Shown: positions 63,394-64,000 of the stretch, piece by piece
Layout of the letters: each line of letters opens with the position of its first letter
Position numbering within the stretch: the stretch's first letter is position 1
Assembly (NCBI GenBank): GCA_910583925.1
Contig: CAJTZJ010000003.1
Coordinates: 139,713-203,712, forward strand
From: an uncultured Eubacterium sp.
GTDB taxonomy: Bacteria > Bacillota > Clostridia > Oscillospirales > Acutalibacteraceae
Reading direction: 5' to 3'
DNA: 64,000 nucleotides
Position numbers and translations under genes: made by a program
The notes under the pieces: model-generated
The model's database searches: none
What the model was told of the DNA's origin: nothing
What the model saw: only the letters and a program-made list of their open reading frames with translations

Positions 63394-64000
63394 AACAAGA
63401 TCACCTTTCGCTTACTTACTTTAAAAACCAAATAACCATCCCAGTTTCCATCCATAACATCTATAATGGTGGCAATAAACCCACCAATTGATGAAAGCAT
63501 GGAAACCACAAGCGAAATTTTATTTAAAATTTTATAGCGATTCAAAAGTCCACTGAATATTACATTATCCCTCAAATCTTTTGCAAAATTACCCACGGCA
63601 CTAGGTAGTTTAAGCGCCCTCTTAATTAACATATTACCTACTATTTTGAAAAAGCCCTTTGTTTCCATAAGTTTTACAACTGTTTGAATCGCTGTAATTA
63701 ACTTTTGAGGAGCTTTTTTTGAGGCATAATTTACAGTTAGTTTTAATAAACTCGTTACACCTTTATAAACAACTCTTGAAATTAAAGCAGAAATAATACC
63801 ATTTATAAAGGCAGCGAACAATGAAACAGCTATTCTTACTTTACCATTTTTCACACTAAATAACTGTTTAAAATAGTTAGATATACGTTGCTTTATCGCA
63901 TTAAGAATTGTATTAAAGGCACTTTTAATTGAAATTCTTCCATCAGGATCACTATCATTTATTGGATTATTATTACAATATGAAAATATATTTACACCAT
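63390..64000 (-). CDS. RHS tip, cassette E (partial, continues beyond the window)
   Basis: The open frame runs to the window edge. It begins with GVNIFSYCNNNPINDSDPDG, the end of the RHS core, then a ~180-residue helical domain with hydrophobic stretches (SLFAAFINGIISALISRVVY and SLVVSMLSSIGGFIATIIDV) and an acidic DGNWDGY near the end. No toxin family recognised. Whether it belongs to a full-length RHS protein or to another tip cannot be told here. Confidence 0.7.
   Translation of the reverse strand, partial: GVNIFSYCNNNPINDSDPDGRISIKSAFNTILNAIKQRISNYFKQLFSVKNGKVRIAVSLFAAFINGIISALISRVVYKGVTSLLKLTVNYASKKAPQKLITAIQTVVKLMETKGFFKIVGNMLIKRALKLPSAVGNFAKDLRDNVIFSGLLNRYKILNKISLVVSMLSSIGGFIATIIDVMDGNWDGYLVFKVSKRKVILL

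Noticed and set aside
1..64000. CRISPR array
   Set aside because: No regular short repeats with unique spacers are seen; the only repeated units are the RHS core and intergenic repeats.
54301..64000. Insertion sequences or transposase remnants within the RHS repeats
   Set aside because: No transposase frame, terminal inverted repeats or target duplications were found; the repeats end at gene and promoter boundaries.

Overview
The window is AT-rich chromosomal DNA from a low-GC Gram-positive bacterium, most likely a gut-associated member of the class Clostridia (Oscillospirales/Ruminococcus type). The evidence is AGGAGG-type ribosome-binding sites, TTGACA/TATAAT promoters, several TTG/GTG starts, Prp protease next to an L27 with a cleavable N-terminal extension, RnpM/YlxQ in the nusA-infB operon, BioY, pyruvate phosphate dikinase, and several glycoside hydrolases and carbohydrate transporters. 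The species cannot be told from sequence alone.

Layout. 1-9.9 kb: a penicillin-binding-like serine hydrolase, tRNA-Val, a GH2 glycosidase, tRNA-Gly, a TetR/YoaP-like acetyltransferase pair, and a glycerol-3-phosphate module (glpP antiterminator, then two flavoprotein subunits and a DUF1667 protein behind a leader terminator). 10-17.4 kb: glmU, ppdK, obgE-mrnC, an SGNH hydrolase and two small XRE regulators. 17.4-24.7 kb: rpsO-pnp with structured leaders, a LacZ-type beta-galactosidase and the rplU-prp-rpmA operon. 24.7-32.5 kb: GPH-family sugar transporter plus short-chain dehydrogenase behind an inverted-repeat operator, bioY with a BirA box, a frameshifted PHP hydrolase, a two-component system and an S66 peptidase. 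32.5-40.9 kb: the rimP-nusA-rnpM-ylxQ-infB-rbfA-nrnA-truB-ribF-HAD operon on the minus strand. 40.9-54.2 kb: GH13 glucosidase with an unusual N-terminal domain, gdhA, an ABC transporter of the TrpX type, a metallophosphoesterase, a large alpha/alpha-barrel glycosidase, a MATE pump behind a structured leader, and tRNA-Asn.

54.3-64 kb (minus strand) is the most interesting part: an array of at least five RHS/YD-repeat tip cassettes. Each has the 3' part of an RHS core, nearly identical between several copies, then a different C-terminal (toxin-like) domain, then a different small gene placed as an immunity gene, then a shared intergenic repeat of about 130-190 bp. None of the complete cassettes has an RHS N-terminus or signal peptide; the fifth runs off the window edge, and a full-length RHS protein may lie beyond it. 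Four copies of the intergenic repeat carry the same promoter (TTGACG-N17-TAAAAT or a close variant) and a conserved palindrome (TGTGAA-N5-TTCACA). One cassette encodes an Amidase_6-like cysteine hydrolase followed by a lipoprotein. The layout looks like a reservoir of orphan toxin-immunity tips that can be swapped by recombination between the core and the intergenic repeat.
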